Source: Crocinitomicaceae bacterium | GTDB lineage: Bacteria; Bacteroidota; Bacteroidia; Flavobacteriales_D; Crocinitomicaceae | Direction of reading: 5' to 3' | Assembly: GCA_016708105.1 (NCBI GenBank) | Contig: JADJGJ010000004.1 | Span: forward strand, 1 to 64,000 | DNA length: 64,000 nt | In this document: positions 28,701-35,592 of the stretch, in pieces | Numbering within the stretch: position 1 is the first letter of the stretch | Layout: each line of letters opens with the position of its first letter | Translations under genes and position numbers: made by a program | Notes under the pieces: generated by a model | What the model was told of the DNA's origin: nothing | Databases searched by the model: none | What the model saw: only the letters and a program-made list of their open reading frames with translations

Positions 28701-29430
28701 ATGAACTTGCATCACCAAAATTCCAAGTATAAACAGCCGATGCCTGGTTAAACATTACATCTTCTGAAATAGTTGAATTATTATTGAAAGTAACATTGCC
28801 TGCGGCTTGACAGTTGCCACCGTCCACTTCAAATTCGGCATCGTTTGTATGCGTCATCAATGGCTCAATATAATAATCAACATCACCATGAGGACCCGAC
28901 AAGGTACTCAACCATGATCCGGTGCTATAGCCATTTCTGTATGAAGACAGATCTTCACCTGAACCATCTCCTGTTTCATTTGTAAGACAGGCAAATGTGC
29001 GCAGTGGATTATACCCAACAACCTGAATTGAAATAGCAAAATTTCCACTCACGCTTGTTTGCGGAATGTAAACGGTTTGCATATTTGACGGATTGTCATA
29101 ATAATTGAAATAATAATAAGACGATATTGCCGATGTTGGTCTGTTATTAGCGTCAACATTGTATATTCTCATACGCATCTCTGCATAGGAGAACATACCC
29201 GGAACATATCCTCGTACTGTGATGGCATTTATCACCCCTTCTCCGGAATAGAGGTAGGTTTGCGCAACCTGATCACCTTGGCCCAGAAAATCAAAATCAT
29301 TCTGAGAACCGGGGTTACTGTCCTTATTCAGGACATACTCATTCTCCCAGTCAGTGCACTGTGAAAATGAGTTGACGGATGACAAGCACATCATAAGCGC
29401 CGCACCCGTTAAATAGTTCATTTTTTTCAT
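25762..29430 (-). CDS. Large secreted protein with PKD domain, 11 SprB repeats and T9SS type A sorting domain
   Basis: About 1222 residues. The signal peptide is MKKMNYLTGAALMMCLSSVN (cut near SFSQ). Residues ~25-200 form an unassigned N-terminal domain. A PKD domain follows (YTWNFGDASSSNLENPTHTY). Then come eleven SprB-type repeats of about 75 residues with the pattern CxGxxDGxIxVxxxGGTxxYxYSLDGxxYQxSxxFxGLxAGTYxVxVxDxxGC. The C-terminus (ISIYPNPASAYLNI... LIDLQGKVV... GIYFVNIHTDKGVTVEKVVITK) is a T9SS type A sorting domain. SprB, a gliding adhesin of Flavobacterium, has the same repeats, so a surface-exposed adhesin is likely. The repeats are diverged enough to be stable. Confidence 0.93.
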   Translation of the reverse strand: MKKMNYLTGAALMMCLSSVNSFSQCTDWENEYVLNKDSNPGSQNDFDFLGQGDQVAQTYLYSGEGVINAITVRGYVPGMFSYAEMRMRIYNVDANNRPTSAISSYYYFNYYDNPSNMQTVYIPQTSVSGNFAISIQVVGYNPLRTFACLTNETGDGSGEDLSSYRNGYSTGSWLSTLSGPHGDVDYYIEPLMTHTNDAEFEVDGGNCQAAGNVTFNNNSTISEDVMFNQASAVYTWNFGDASSSNLENPTHTYAPGAYTVTLTTTYENYDGTTCTDSYSQDISVGMTVAANVTNATCFGYEDGEVSGTVSNGNSPYIFWTSEGDNLTGYAAGTYTLYAEDDLGCTASVNFTVTENPEIVFGTPQVTSATCGNADGALLVSAAGGTGALEYSLDGGAYQSTGYFNGLTGGVHTVTVMDASSANCTAEMSFVIPEAAAPHITLYSVTNELCNGDASGEIVVVGTGGTGALEFSIDGGTTYQSSGTFTGLSAGTYTVLVQDDISCVNGISEIEVTQPDAIDFDLSAEDVLCFGGANGSIEVSNQIGGVGTFVYSLDATTYQSGSSFSGLAAGTYVVTVKDVNGCMESGNIVVEQPTALLVSNSHNNPVCNGYADGDITVTATGGSPDYTYDLIGDGNPAQSFNTFNGIQAGSYNIVVTDAHGCLANTSLTVTQPDPIAANIVPGSSTCLGSDGSIGVVSATGGTGSGYEFSFDGGSTWIGVPNNIPGLSAGLYDILVQDDANCVLGYMINVTNIGAPPVLTVNNHTDVNCHGGNDGSITVGTGVATDEYSIGFGFQSSGTFTGLTAGTYTVVVQSSAGCELQAGTITIIEPADFVIITTPVDALCNGSNDGEVDILASGGAGTISYSLDGTTFQSSSTIDGLGAGEYELVIQDALGCLGYSSFVIGEPTELELFTAHLDVTCNGASNGVIYAIADGGTPAYEYSLNAGPYSNSGVFSGLSGGTYTVYAQDDHNCTTTGVVQIHEPSAIVLNASVSDVSCAGGDNGVVDLSVTGGVAPYMFTWVLDDAIITTEDIFNLTEGTYNVTVTDANGCVENGSYSVDAPSNPLVVNGAVTNATGSTATDGEIDVTVTGGTAPYTYSWSNGSTSGDLTGLAPGVYTVEITDAAGCSVSNTFTVTFELEVGEGQDGYSISIYPNPASAYLNIQVTDASVEKITLIDLQGKVVYSDSTGDAQVQIGLDEFSTGIYFVNIHTDKGVTVEKVVITK

Positions 29431-29477
29431 AAGATTAATTTACATTACTTGTCGTCAATCACCATGATTGGACATGA

Positions 29478-29485
29478 CAAAATTA
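29478..29485 (-). promoter_or_regulatory. Candidate -7 box of the SprB-repeat gene
   Basis: TAATTTTG on the minus strand fits TAnnTTTG, 47 bases upstream of ATG 29430. A CAAA at 29501-29504 (TTTG on the minus strand) is slightly too close for a standard -33 element. Confidence 0.4.
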
Positions 29486-29998
29486 GCTTGCGAAATATCC
29501 CAAATTGATGACAACTGATTGCTTTACAAGTGATTAATTAAGATAAATTACCCTCTTAACTCACTGTGCAAATAGTGTGAATTGATGATCTGAGTCATAC
29601 GTATATCTTCCATTTTTTTATCACAATGTTGGGTTCAGTACCTTAGAAGAAACTGACATTTGTTAGCTGTTAATGACCCATGTCATTTATAGCAATTATT
29701 GAGATAGAGAAAGGAGCATTAAAAAAAATAGAAGTGTTTATATACTAAGAGAAAAAAAAAGGAGTTCATCCTTCACCCGAAAAACAAGAGTGCACTTTTT
29801 AAACTATAACAAAGTCTGATAGTGTTTAAAATCCTGTGATTAATTCATGATTTGAAAAAGGTAATTTGATTCATCATGGCAACACGCTGATCAACTCGCT
29901 ATAAAACACACACCCGGTTAACCAGTAGAAAATGGATTATCCAATTTCAGTAGATTTCATGAGACTCACACATCCAAGCTATCGTGATTTACCAACAC
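29486..29998. other. Gene-free stretch between the SprB-repeat gene and the export operon
   Basis: About 0.5 kb of AT-rich sequence. The palindrome GGTTAACC near 29918 is too short to interpret. A 61-codon plus-strand frame at 29932 runs into the antisense of the TolC gene and is rejected. No RNA gene or strong terminator was recognised. Confidence 0.45.
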
Positions 29999-31411
29999 TT
30001 ACTTTGACCCCATCAAGCCAAGCGAATAATCATATTGCTGCGCGGCTAATTGATTTTGCACAATCAGATCAATCCATTTTAAAAGAGCATTTATTCTGTC
30101 CATTTCACGTGAGTTGATCATAAAAATAGAACTTTCACCAGCATTGAAAAGAGCCATTTCAGCTTCAAAAAGTTCAAGATAATTTTTAGCTACGCCTTGC
30201 CAAACGATTAACTGGTCAGCGCTATTTTTCCAATTGTTTGCTGCCATGAAATTTTTATACGTTAAATCAGCCAGCAATAGAGATCCGGCCAGCATATTAT
30301 CTTCCATTTGCAGCTTGGTAACTTTTAATGCATTGCGCTCATCCATTAAAAAAATGGGCGTAGAAAATTCAAATCCCCACGTGTAATTATTGAATGATGC
30401 AGAAGATGTGCCGGCGCTAAAGGGCTCTGTAATAAAATTGTATTTAAGATCAATTTGTGGCTTGAGTTGCTCTTGTCTGTATCGTTTTTCTAAAGCAAGA
30501 TAATCCAGTTTGTTATCATTCATTTTAATTTTTGGATGATTCAAAATCAAACTATCTCCGGCAGACATTGCATCAGGTTCAAACAGGCACACCTTGATGT
30601 TTTCATAGAATGGAGGAGAAAGTTTTTCAGTAATTTCAAGTGGCACTATTCCTTCAGCCCAGAGGTAGGTAGCCGCTTGTTTGGTTTTATTCTCATAATC
30701 ATTGCGCGCTGTGAGCATACCCATGTAGCGATTTTGCAAATTGATGTGTGCCTCAACGGTATCAATGAATGGACGATCACCCCCCAATGCAGATTTTTTT
30801 ATTGCATCAAAACGGATGCTTGCAGTAGCGTATATTTCTTCATACACCTTTAACGCATTGTACGCCTTGAACCAATTCCAATATACTACCGATGCATCCA
30901 TCAACAATTCATTCATTAAAACTTGTTTTTCATATAAACTAGCCTGCAAATAAATATCTGCTTTCTTCAATTCAAACATGCGATAATCAATGAATAAATC
31001 TTGACCTAAGGGCAACGAAATACCGGCATAATACAATCCATTTTCCGGTAAATTTCGTTCAGGATTCAGATAGGTTCCTGCACTCATATCAATACCGGTA
31101 TACACTTCAATTCCAAACCAGGCAGGCACTTTCAGTGAAGTACCAAATAGCTTATAATACTCTGTTCCCTCATAAATTTTTTGTGACATGCTTGAGTTGA
31201 TTTCAGGATCAAAACTCCCTTTTGCTGAAGCATATTGCCGCTCAGCAATTTCAACTTTCAACTCAGCCCGACGTGCCATTGGATGATGATTTTTTATTAT
31301 CCCAATGTAATCTTCAAAATGCATAACCATATTGCTGTCAATATTCGCAAATGAAGCGTGTTGCATGTAGATTAAGAGCATCAATAAACCATATATTCGT
31401 ATCATTTTCAT
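29999..31411 (-). CDS. TolC-family outer membrane channel protein
   Basis: About 470 residues. A signal peptide (MKMIRIYGLLMLLIYMQHAS, then FANIDS) is followed by the TolC-like helical pattern: FEDYIGIIKNHHPMARRAELKVEIAERQYASAKGSFDPEINSS (first coiled coil), then YYAGISLPLG (barrel strand) and a second copy with YTWGFEFSTPIFLMDERNALKV. The final NQLAAQQYDYSLGLMG is typical of the family end. It should form the outer-membrane exit duct for the HlyD and ABC proteins encoded just upstream. It is the last gene of a three-gene operon, 25 bases after the adaptor gene. Confidence 0.85.
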   Translation of the reverse strand: MKMIRIYGLLMLLIYMQHASFANIDSNMVMHFEDYIGIIKNHHPMARRAELKVEIAERQYASAKGSFDPEINSSMSQKIYEGTEYYKLFGTSLKVPAWFGIEVYTGIDMSAGTYLNPERNLPENGLYYAGISLPLGQDLFIDYRMFELKKADIYLQASLYEKQVLMNELLMDASVVYWNWFKAYNALKVYEEIYATASIRFDAIKKSALGGDRPFIDTVEAHINLQNRYMGMLTARNDYENKTKQAATYLWAEGIVPLEITEKLSPPFYENIKVCLFEPDAMSAGDSLILNHPKIKMNDNKLDYLALEKRYRQEQLKPQIDLKYNFITEPFSAGTSSASFNNYTWGFEFSTPIFLMDERNALKVTKLQMEDNMLAGSLLLADLTYKNFMAANNWKNSADQLIVWQGVAKNYLELFEAEMALFNAGESSIFMINSREMDRINALLKWIDLIVQNQLAAQQYDYSLGLMGSK

Positions 31412-31436
31412 AGTAGATTTTTCAAGCCGGTGAGCC

Positions 31437-32786
31437 TTATTTTTTTTCTTGTTTTATGTTCTCAGAACTTTTATAATAATCCGGTGGAAATCCATTAATT
31501 TTTCTCCATATCTCATACCATACAGGCACATCTTTGAGGAGCATCATACTCACTGCACCTGATCCGGGGCGTAAGGCAGGAGGCCATGCTATATCATCGG
31601 GGTCAGGCACAACTAGTACCCTATAATTTCCGTTCTCACTTACAAAATTATCAACCGCGTAAATCACCCCTCCAAAAGTTCCGTAGCTAGAATTTGGCCA
31701 GCCTGAAAATACAATGGATGGCCACCCGTCAAATTGTATTCGTACTTTTTGTCCCTTCTCAACCAAAGGCAAATCCATTGGACGCACATACGTTTCAACA
31801 GCAAGATCATACGATGCCGGCATGATGCTAGCCAAGGGCGTTCCTTCCTTAACAATTTCACCAATACCTGATTGAATTGCGCGTGTTATATATCCATCTT
31901 GCGGCGCTGTGATATAATAGTATTGCTGTCTCACCTGATAATTTTGAAACTCATTTTCTGATTTCACAACTTGCGCTGAAGCATCTAACTTATTGTATAA
32001 TGCAGAATTTATTTCAGACTCTGTTTTATAAATTTCATACTCATAGTTGGCACGTACGGTAAACAATTCCACCTCAGCATTGATGAGTTCATTTTGACTT
32101 GTGAGCAATTGGTTTTCTGCCGAAATAACTTCTGCCATGGCATTCTGCATCACCAAATTTCTGTTCTCAACATCTGTTAATGATTTTATTCCATCTTCAT
32201 AGAGTTTCACAAATCGCTTGTATTGTTCTTCTGCAGTCATATACTTCACTTCTGCCGCCTGATATTTAATACTGTCACTACTCACCTTAAGCTTGGCTTG
32301 TTTGTACTTGTTTTTTGCTTGCTCTTGTTTTAATTGACTGGTGCGCTGCAAGGCATCTAATTGTTGTTTTAGTGCCTCAATTTTATTGTCGTAACTTATT
32401 ACGCCTTGCTCTTTATAGTCAATCTGATCTTGCGTACGCTCCAATAATAAAGTATCAAAATATTCTGACTTTACTTCTGAAATATACATGATGGTATCCC
32501 CTTTGTTTACAAATTGGCCTTCTTGCACATACCACTTCTCAATTCGTCCACCAATAACCGAGTGAATAGTTTGCGGTCTCTGCTCAGGTTTCAAGGCAAT
32601 AACATTTCCGTTTGAACGAATATTTTGTGTCCATGGAAGAAATATCACAATGAGCAATACAGCAGAAATTATATATAACATTCTCAACAAGGCGCGCTCT
32701 TTTTTTCTGAGCAAAACATTTGTCAATGCAGTGTAATTTCCAACTTTTATTTTAGTCTCAATTTTATTTGAAGATATATTCAGCAT
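31437..32786 (-). CDS. HlyD-family periplasmic adaptor (membrane fusion protein)
   Basis: About 449 residues. A short cytoplasmic N-terminus is followed by one membrane span (MLYIISAVLLIVIFLPW, residues ~36-52). The split biotinyl-lipoyl domain is seen as HSVIGGRIEKWYVQEGQFVNKGDTI and, after the hairpin, YYITAPQDGYITRAIQSGIGEIVKEGTPLASI. Between them lies a ~150-residue coiled coil (about 115-270). The C-terminal beta-barrel part ends GSGAVSMMLLKDVPVWYEIWRKINGFPPDYY. The adaptor should bridge the inner-membrane ABC-type protein and the TolC channel. The gene is 11 bases downstream of the ABC gene. Confidence 0.88.
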   Translation of the reverse strand: MLNISSNKIETKIKVGNYTALTNVLLRKKERALLRMLYIISAVLLIVIFLPWTQNIRSNGNVIALKPEQRPQTIHSVIGGRIEKWYVQEGQFVNKGDTIMYISEVKSEYFDTLLLERTQDQIDYKEQGVISYDNKIEALKQQLDALQRTSQLKQEQAKNKYKQAKLKVSSDSIKYQAAEVKYMTAEEQYKRFVKLYEDGIKSLTDVENRNLVMQNAMAEVISAENQLLTSQNELINAEVELFTVRANYEYEIYKTESEINSALYNKLDASAQVVKSENEFQNYQVRQQYYYITAPQDGYITRAIQSGIGEIVKEGTPLASIMPASYDLAVETYVRPMDLPLVEKGQKVRIQFDGWPSIVFSGWPNSSYGTFGGVIYAVDNFVSENGNYRVLVVPDPDDIAWPPALRPGSGAVSMMLLKDVPVWYEIWRKINGFPPDYYKSSENIKQEKK

Positions 32787-32797
32787 AGTTCATTCAA

Positions 32798-34477
32798 TTA
32801 AATTTTTTCTTCCGTCTTTCCGTTTTGTGTATCCACCATCACTTTTTTTCCGGTGATGAGATTTGCATCAGACGCAATGGCAATGAGCGTGCAATCTTTC
32901 AGGTGATTAAGCATGTCAGCCAATTTTTTCCTCAATTCCGGATCTTCCGGTAATCTATTAAAATCAACTGCAAGCAGATTTGGGCGATGAACAATAGCCC
33001 GAGCGAGGAGAATTTTTTTGCGTGTAGACAATGAAAACTCATTGCAATTAGCGGTAATTTTTGTGTTGTAACCATCATTTCGTGATTGAATGATACCATC
33101 TAACCGCACAGCGCGCGCGGCGTTAATCACCTCTTTTAATCCAATATTTTCTCTGCCCAATGCAATGTTTTCAAGCACAGTTCCGTCAAACAAGGTCTCA
33201 TGTTCATCATAAACCCCTACATGCATTTTTAACTTTTCAAAAGAAATGGTTTTCAATGCCAAGCCACAATAAGTCAGCAATCCTTGATAATGATCAGAAT
33301 TGCCGGCCAGAATTTTGAATAATAATTCTCTATTATCTTCATCTTCACCGCCAATGAGAAGCTTTTGTCCGGGCCTAATATGCAACGCTGAAATATGTAA
33401 CGGATTAGCCGTACTATCCAGCTTCAATAATTCAAAATTTTCAAAATGAATTTCAATCCCACTGTCGGTGCACAAATTCATGTCTAATGAACCTCGTTCA
33501 CCTTCCAACTCAAGGTCAGTAACATGACCAATTTTTTCAAGCGCCGTAAGCACATCATAGATTGAACTCATGTTTAGAATTAATTTTTCTACTGATGACA
33601 TCATGAGTAAAATGATAATTTCAGCGGCCACAAACTGTCCAATATTCATTTGCTGTTGAATTACTAAAAATCCACCTACAGCCAATAAACCCGCTGCAAT
33701 AAGCACTTTGAAAAGAATGAGCTGTCTGTATTGCCTAACAAGAATTTGATAATGTCTTTCACGAGCATCAAGATAATCAGCCACATGTTTATTTGTTTTT
33801 GTCATGGGGAGATCAGAGAATCCGGCAGACTTAAATGAATTGGCAGATCGGGCAATTTCTTGCAGCCAAAAGATTAGTTTGTATTTATGAGATGATTCTT
33901 CAAGACTGGTTTTCAGTCCGGGTTTGACCGTAAATCTGAATAAAATATAAACCACAAAAAAACTGAATACAATAAACAAAATAAAAAACGGATGGTAAAA
34001 TGCGAGTACAGCTAAACCAAACACAATTTGTACAATAGAAGAGGTGAAACTGATTAAGAGTTTGGGTAATCCCTTTTGAATAGCAATAGTTTCAAAAAAA
34101 CGATTAGACAATTCAGGCAGATACAATTTGCTTTTAATAGCTTCAGAAATACGGGGAAGCCTGAAGGCAAATTCAAACGCTGAACGTGAAAATACTTTCT
34201 GCTGAAGATTTTCAGTGATGCGCATCTGAAATATCGTAATGATGCCTGAGATAATAATAGCCACCAAAACAATAGTAACCATAAGTACCCACGCGCTGCT
34301 GATTTGTCCACCTTGAATAAAATTGATGATTGACTGAATACCTAAAGGCAAAGCCAAATAGATCAGACCATTGAAGATGGCATAGATGTACAGATTAGTA
34401 ATCTCTCCTTTATCAGGCTTGAGTAATAGCCAGAATCTTTGTGCGGCTGAAGGTTTAATCTCTTTATCTGCATTCAT
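32798..34477 (-). CDS. ABC-exporter-like protein with degenerate, probably inactive nucleotide-binding domain
   Basis: About 559 residues. Residues ~25-310 form a type I ABC exporter transmembrane domain (six spans, for example FVVYILFRFTVKPGL). Residues ~330-559 align in layout with an ABC ATPase domain, including DGTVLENIALGREN and KKILLARAIVHRPNLLAV, but every catalytic motif is altered. The Walker A position (375-384) reads IGGEDEDNRE, with no GKS/T. The Q-loop reads VYDEHETLF, without Gln. The signature reads FSLSTRKK instead of LSGGQ. Walker B ends VDF, so the catalytic Glu is Phe. The H-loop His is Ser (AIASDA). The frame is intact and the gene is first in an operon with HlyD and TolC partners. 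Export without ATP hydrolysis, or with an unlinked partner ATPase, is inferred. No C39 peptidase domain is present. Confidence 0.85.
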   Translation of the reverse strand: MNADKEIKPSAAQRFWLLLKPDKGEITNLYIYAIFNGLIYLALPLGIQSIINFIQGGQISSAWVLMVTIVLVAIIISGIITIFQMRITENLQQKVFSRSAFEFAFRLPRISEAIKSKLYLPELSNRFFETIAIQKGLPKLLISFTSSIVQIVFGLAVLAFYHPFFILFIVFSFFVVYILFRFTVKPGLKTSLEESSHKYKLIFWLQEIARSANSFKSAGFSDLPMTKTNKHVADYLDARERHYQILVRQYRQLILFKVLIAAGLLAVGGFLVIQQQMNIGQFVAAEIIILLMMSSVEKLILNMSSIYDVLTALEKIGHVTDLELEGERGSLDMNLCTDSGIEIHFENFELLKLDSTANPLHISALHIRPGQKLLIGGEDEDNRELLFKILAGNSDHYQGLLTYCGLALKTISFEKLKMHVGVYDEHETLFDGTVLENIALGRENIGLKEVINAARAVRLDGIIQSRNDGYNTKITANCNEFSLSTRKKILLARAIVHRPNLLAVDFNRLPEDPELRKKLADMLNHLKDCTLIAIASDANLITGKKVMVDTQNGKTEEKI

Positions 34478-34502
34478 ACAATTTATCGGTTGCCATTTTA
34501 TA

Positions 34503-34533
34503 CAAAGATAGAAATGATAGTTTTACTATCTTT
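34503..34533. promoter_or_regulatory. Candidate TetR operator overlapping the export operon promoter
   Basis: AAAGATAG (34504-34511) and CTATCTTT (34526-34533) form a perfect 8-bp inverted repeat with a 14-base spacer; an inner GATAG/CTATC pair lies inside it. The minus-strand reading of 34503-34510 is TATCTTTG, a perfect -7 box for the ABC gene starting at 34477. The dyad lies between the divergent tetR-type gene and the ABC gene, so repressor binding would cover the promoter. Confidence 0.65.
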
Positions 34534-34588
34534 ATTGATTGTGTTAATATTTATTTATATATTTGTGCTTTCATTATCACTTTTATTT

Positions 34589-35266
34589 ATGCGCATTCAT
34601 TTTGAGCTCAACTCAGACCTTTACATCAAGAACCCCGAAGATTCAGATCTTGGTAGAAAAATCATATCCCACAGTATAGAAATGATTCACCAACAAGGAT
34701 TTGAAGCGTTCACCTTTAAAAAACTGGCCAACCAAATCAGCACAACAGAAGCCGGCATTTACCGATATTTTGAAAACAAGCACCGGCTCTTGCTCTATTT
34801 AATTTCTTGGTACTGGAATTGGTTGTATATTCAAATACGCTTTAGCACTAACAACCTCAGCGACCCCTTTGTTCGGCTCAAAAAGGTGATTGATTTACTT
34901 TCAACAGAAGTGCAAGACGACAAAACAACAACGCACGTCAACGAAAGCACTTTGCACCAAGTTGTAATCGCAGAGGGCAGCAAGGCCTACCTCACGCACC
35001 ACGTTGATGAAGACAACGAACTTCAGTTTTTTAAACCTTATAAAGATGTTGTGGCACAATTAGCTGAAATGATTCAAGCCTGTAATAAAAAATACAACTA
35101 TCCCCGATCACTGGCAACCACCATCATTGAAATGGCACATTACCAACGGTTTTTTTCAGAACATTTGCCTTCACTCACTGACACCAAAAAAGTAAAAAAG
35201 GATAAAATGGTACAGTCCTTTTTATACGACCTTGTAACTGCTGCCCTAAAACCCGGAAAAAAATAG
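34589..35266 (+). CDS. TetR/AcrR-family transcriptional regulator
   Basis: About 225 residues from ATG 34589 (MRIHFELNSDLYIKNPEDSD). An upstream ATG at 34490 would add a hydrophobic stretch of about 25 residues (MIVLLSLLIVLIFIYIFVLS) that comes from reading through the promoter region, so I reject it. The HTH is canonical: IISHSIEMIHQQGFEAFTFKKLANQISTTEAGIYRYFENKHRLL, with the TetR landmark IYRYFxNKxxLL. The C-terminal ligand-binding region shows no recognisable ligand class. It is divergent from the export operon and probably represses it, responding to the exported compound. Confidence 0.88.
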   Translation: MRIHFELNSDLYIKNPEDSDLGRKIISHSIEMIHQQGFEAFTFKKLANQISTTEAGIYRYFENKHRLLLYLISWYWNWLYIQIRFSTNNLSDPFVRLKKVIDLLSTEVQDDKTTTHVNESTLHQVVIAEGSKAYLTHHVDEDNELQFFKPYKDVVAQLAEMIQACNKKYNYPRSLATTIIEMAHYQRFFSEHLPSLTDTKKVKKDKMVQSFLYDLVTAALKPGKK

Positions 35267-35318
35267 TCTGTAGTTTATAATCAACATTTAACATTGTAAG
35301 CCGAACAGCAATAAAGAA

Positions 35319-35443
35319 ATACTAACCCCGAAGGGGTGAAATGATACTAACCCCGAAGGGGTGAAATGATACTAACCCCAAAGGGGTGAAATGATACTAA
35401 CCCCGAAGGGGTGAAATGATACTAACCCCAAAGGGGTGACATA
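35319..35443 (+). repeat. 25-bp tandem repeat with small hairpin, five copies
   Basis: Units start at 35319, 35344, 35369, 35394 and 35419. The 25-bp unit ATACTAACCCCGAAGGGGTG + AAATG holds a mini-hairpin CCCC-GAA/AAA-GGGG. Variation is only G/A in the loop. It lies in the 326-bp stretch between the TetR gene and the convergent membrane protein gene. The units are contiguous with no spacers, so it is not a CRISPR array. Confidence 0.9.
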
Positions 35444-35546
35444 AATCCACACATACAATAAACGAAAATGTAAACCGGAAGCTCCTACCGACGTTAACAT
35501 CTTGCACGCCCTTCCAACTCCGCAAACGCGAGTCGCTTGGAAAAAA

Positions 35547-35577
35547 CACAGGCCTGCCTGTGCGAGCGTCTCGCTCG
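35547..35577. repeat. Paired GC-rich hairpins downstream of the 35.6-kb membrane protein gene
   Basis: CACAGGC/GCCTGTG (35547-35562) is followed directly by CGAGCG-TCT-CGCTCG (35563-35577). The cluster is GC-rich in an AT-rich setting and lies about 15 bases beyond the stop codon of the minus-strand gene. It could be a REP-like element or contribute to termination; it lacks a clear T run. Confidence 0.5.
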
Positions 35578-35592
35578 TGCCTAAAAAGCCCG

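Noticed and set aside
32798..34477. Peptidase-containing (C39) bacteriocin exporter
   Set aside because: There is no N-terminal Cys-protease domain, and no precursor peptide with a double-glycine leader was found nearby.
34490..34588. N-terminal membrane span on the TetR protein
   Set aside because: It arises from reading through the promoter and operator in frame; the ATG at 34589 gives a normal TetR length.
35319..35443. Short CRISPR array
   Set aside because: Contiguous 25-bp units with no spacers.
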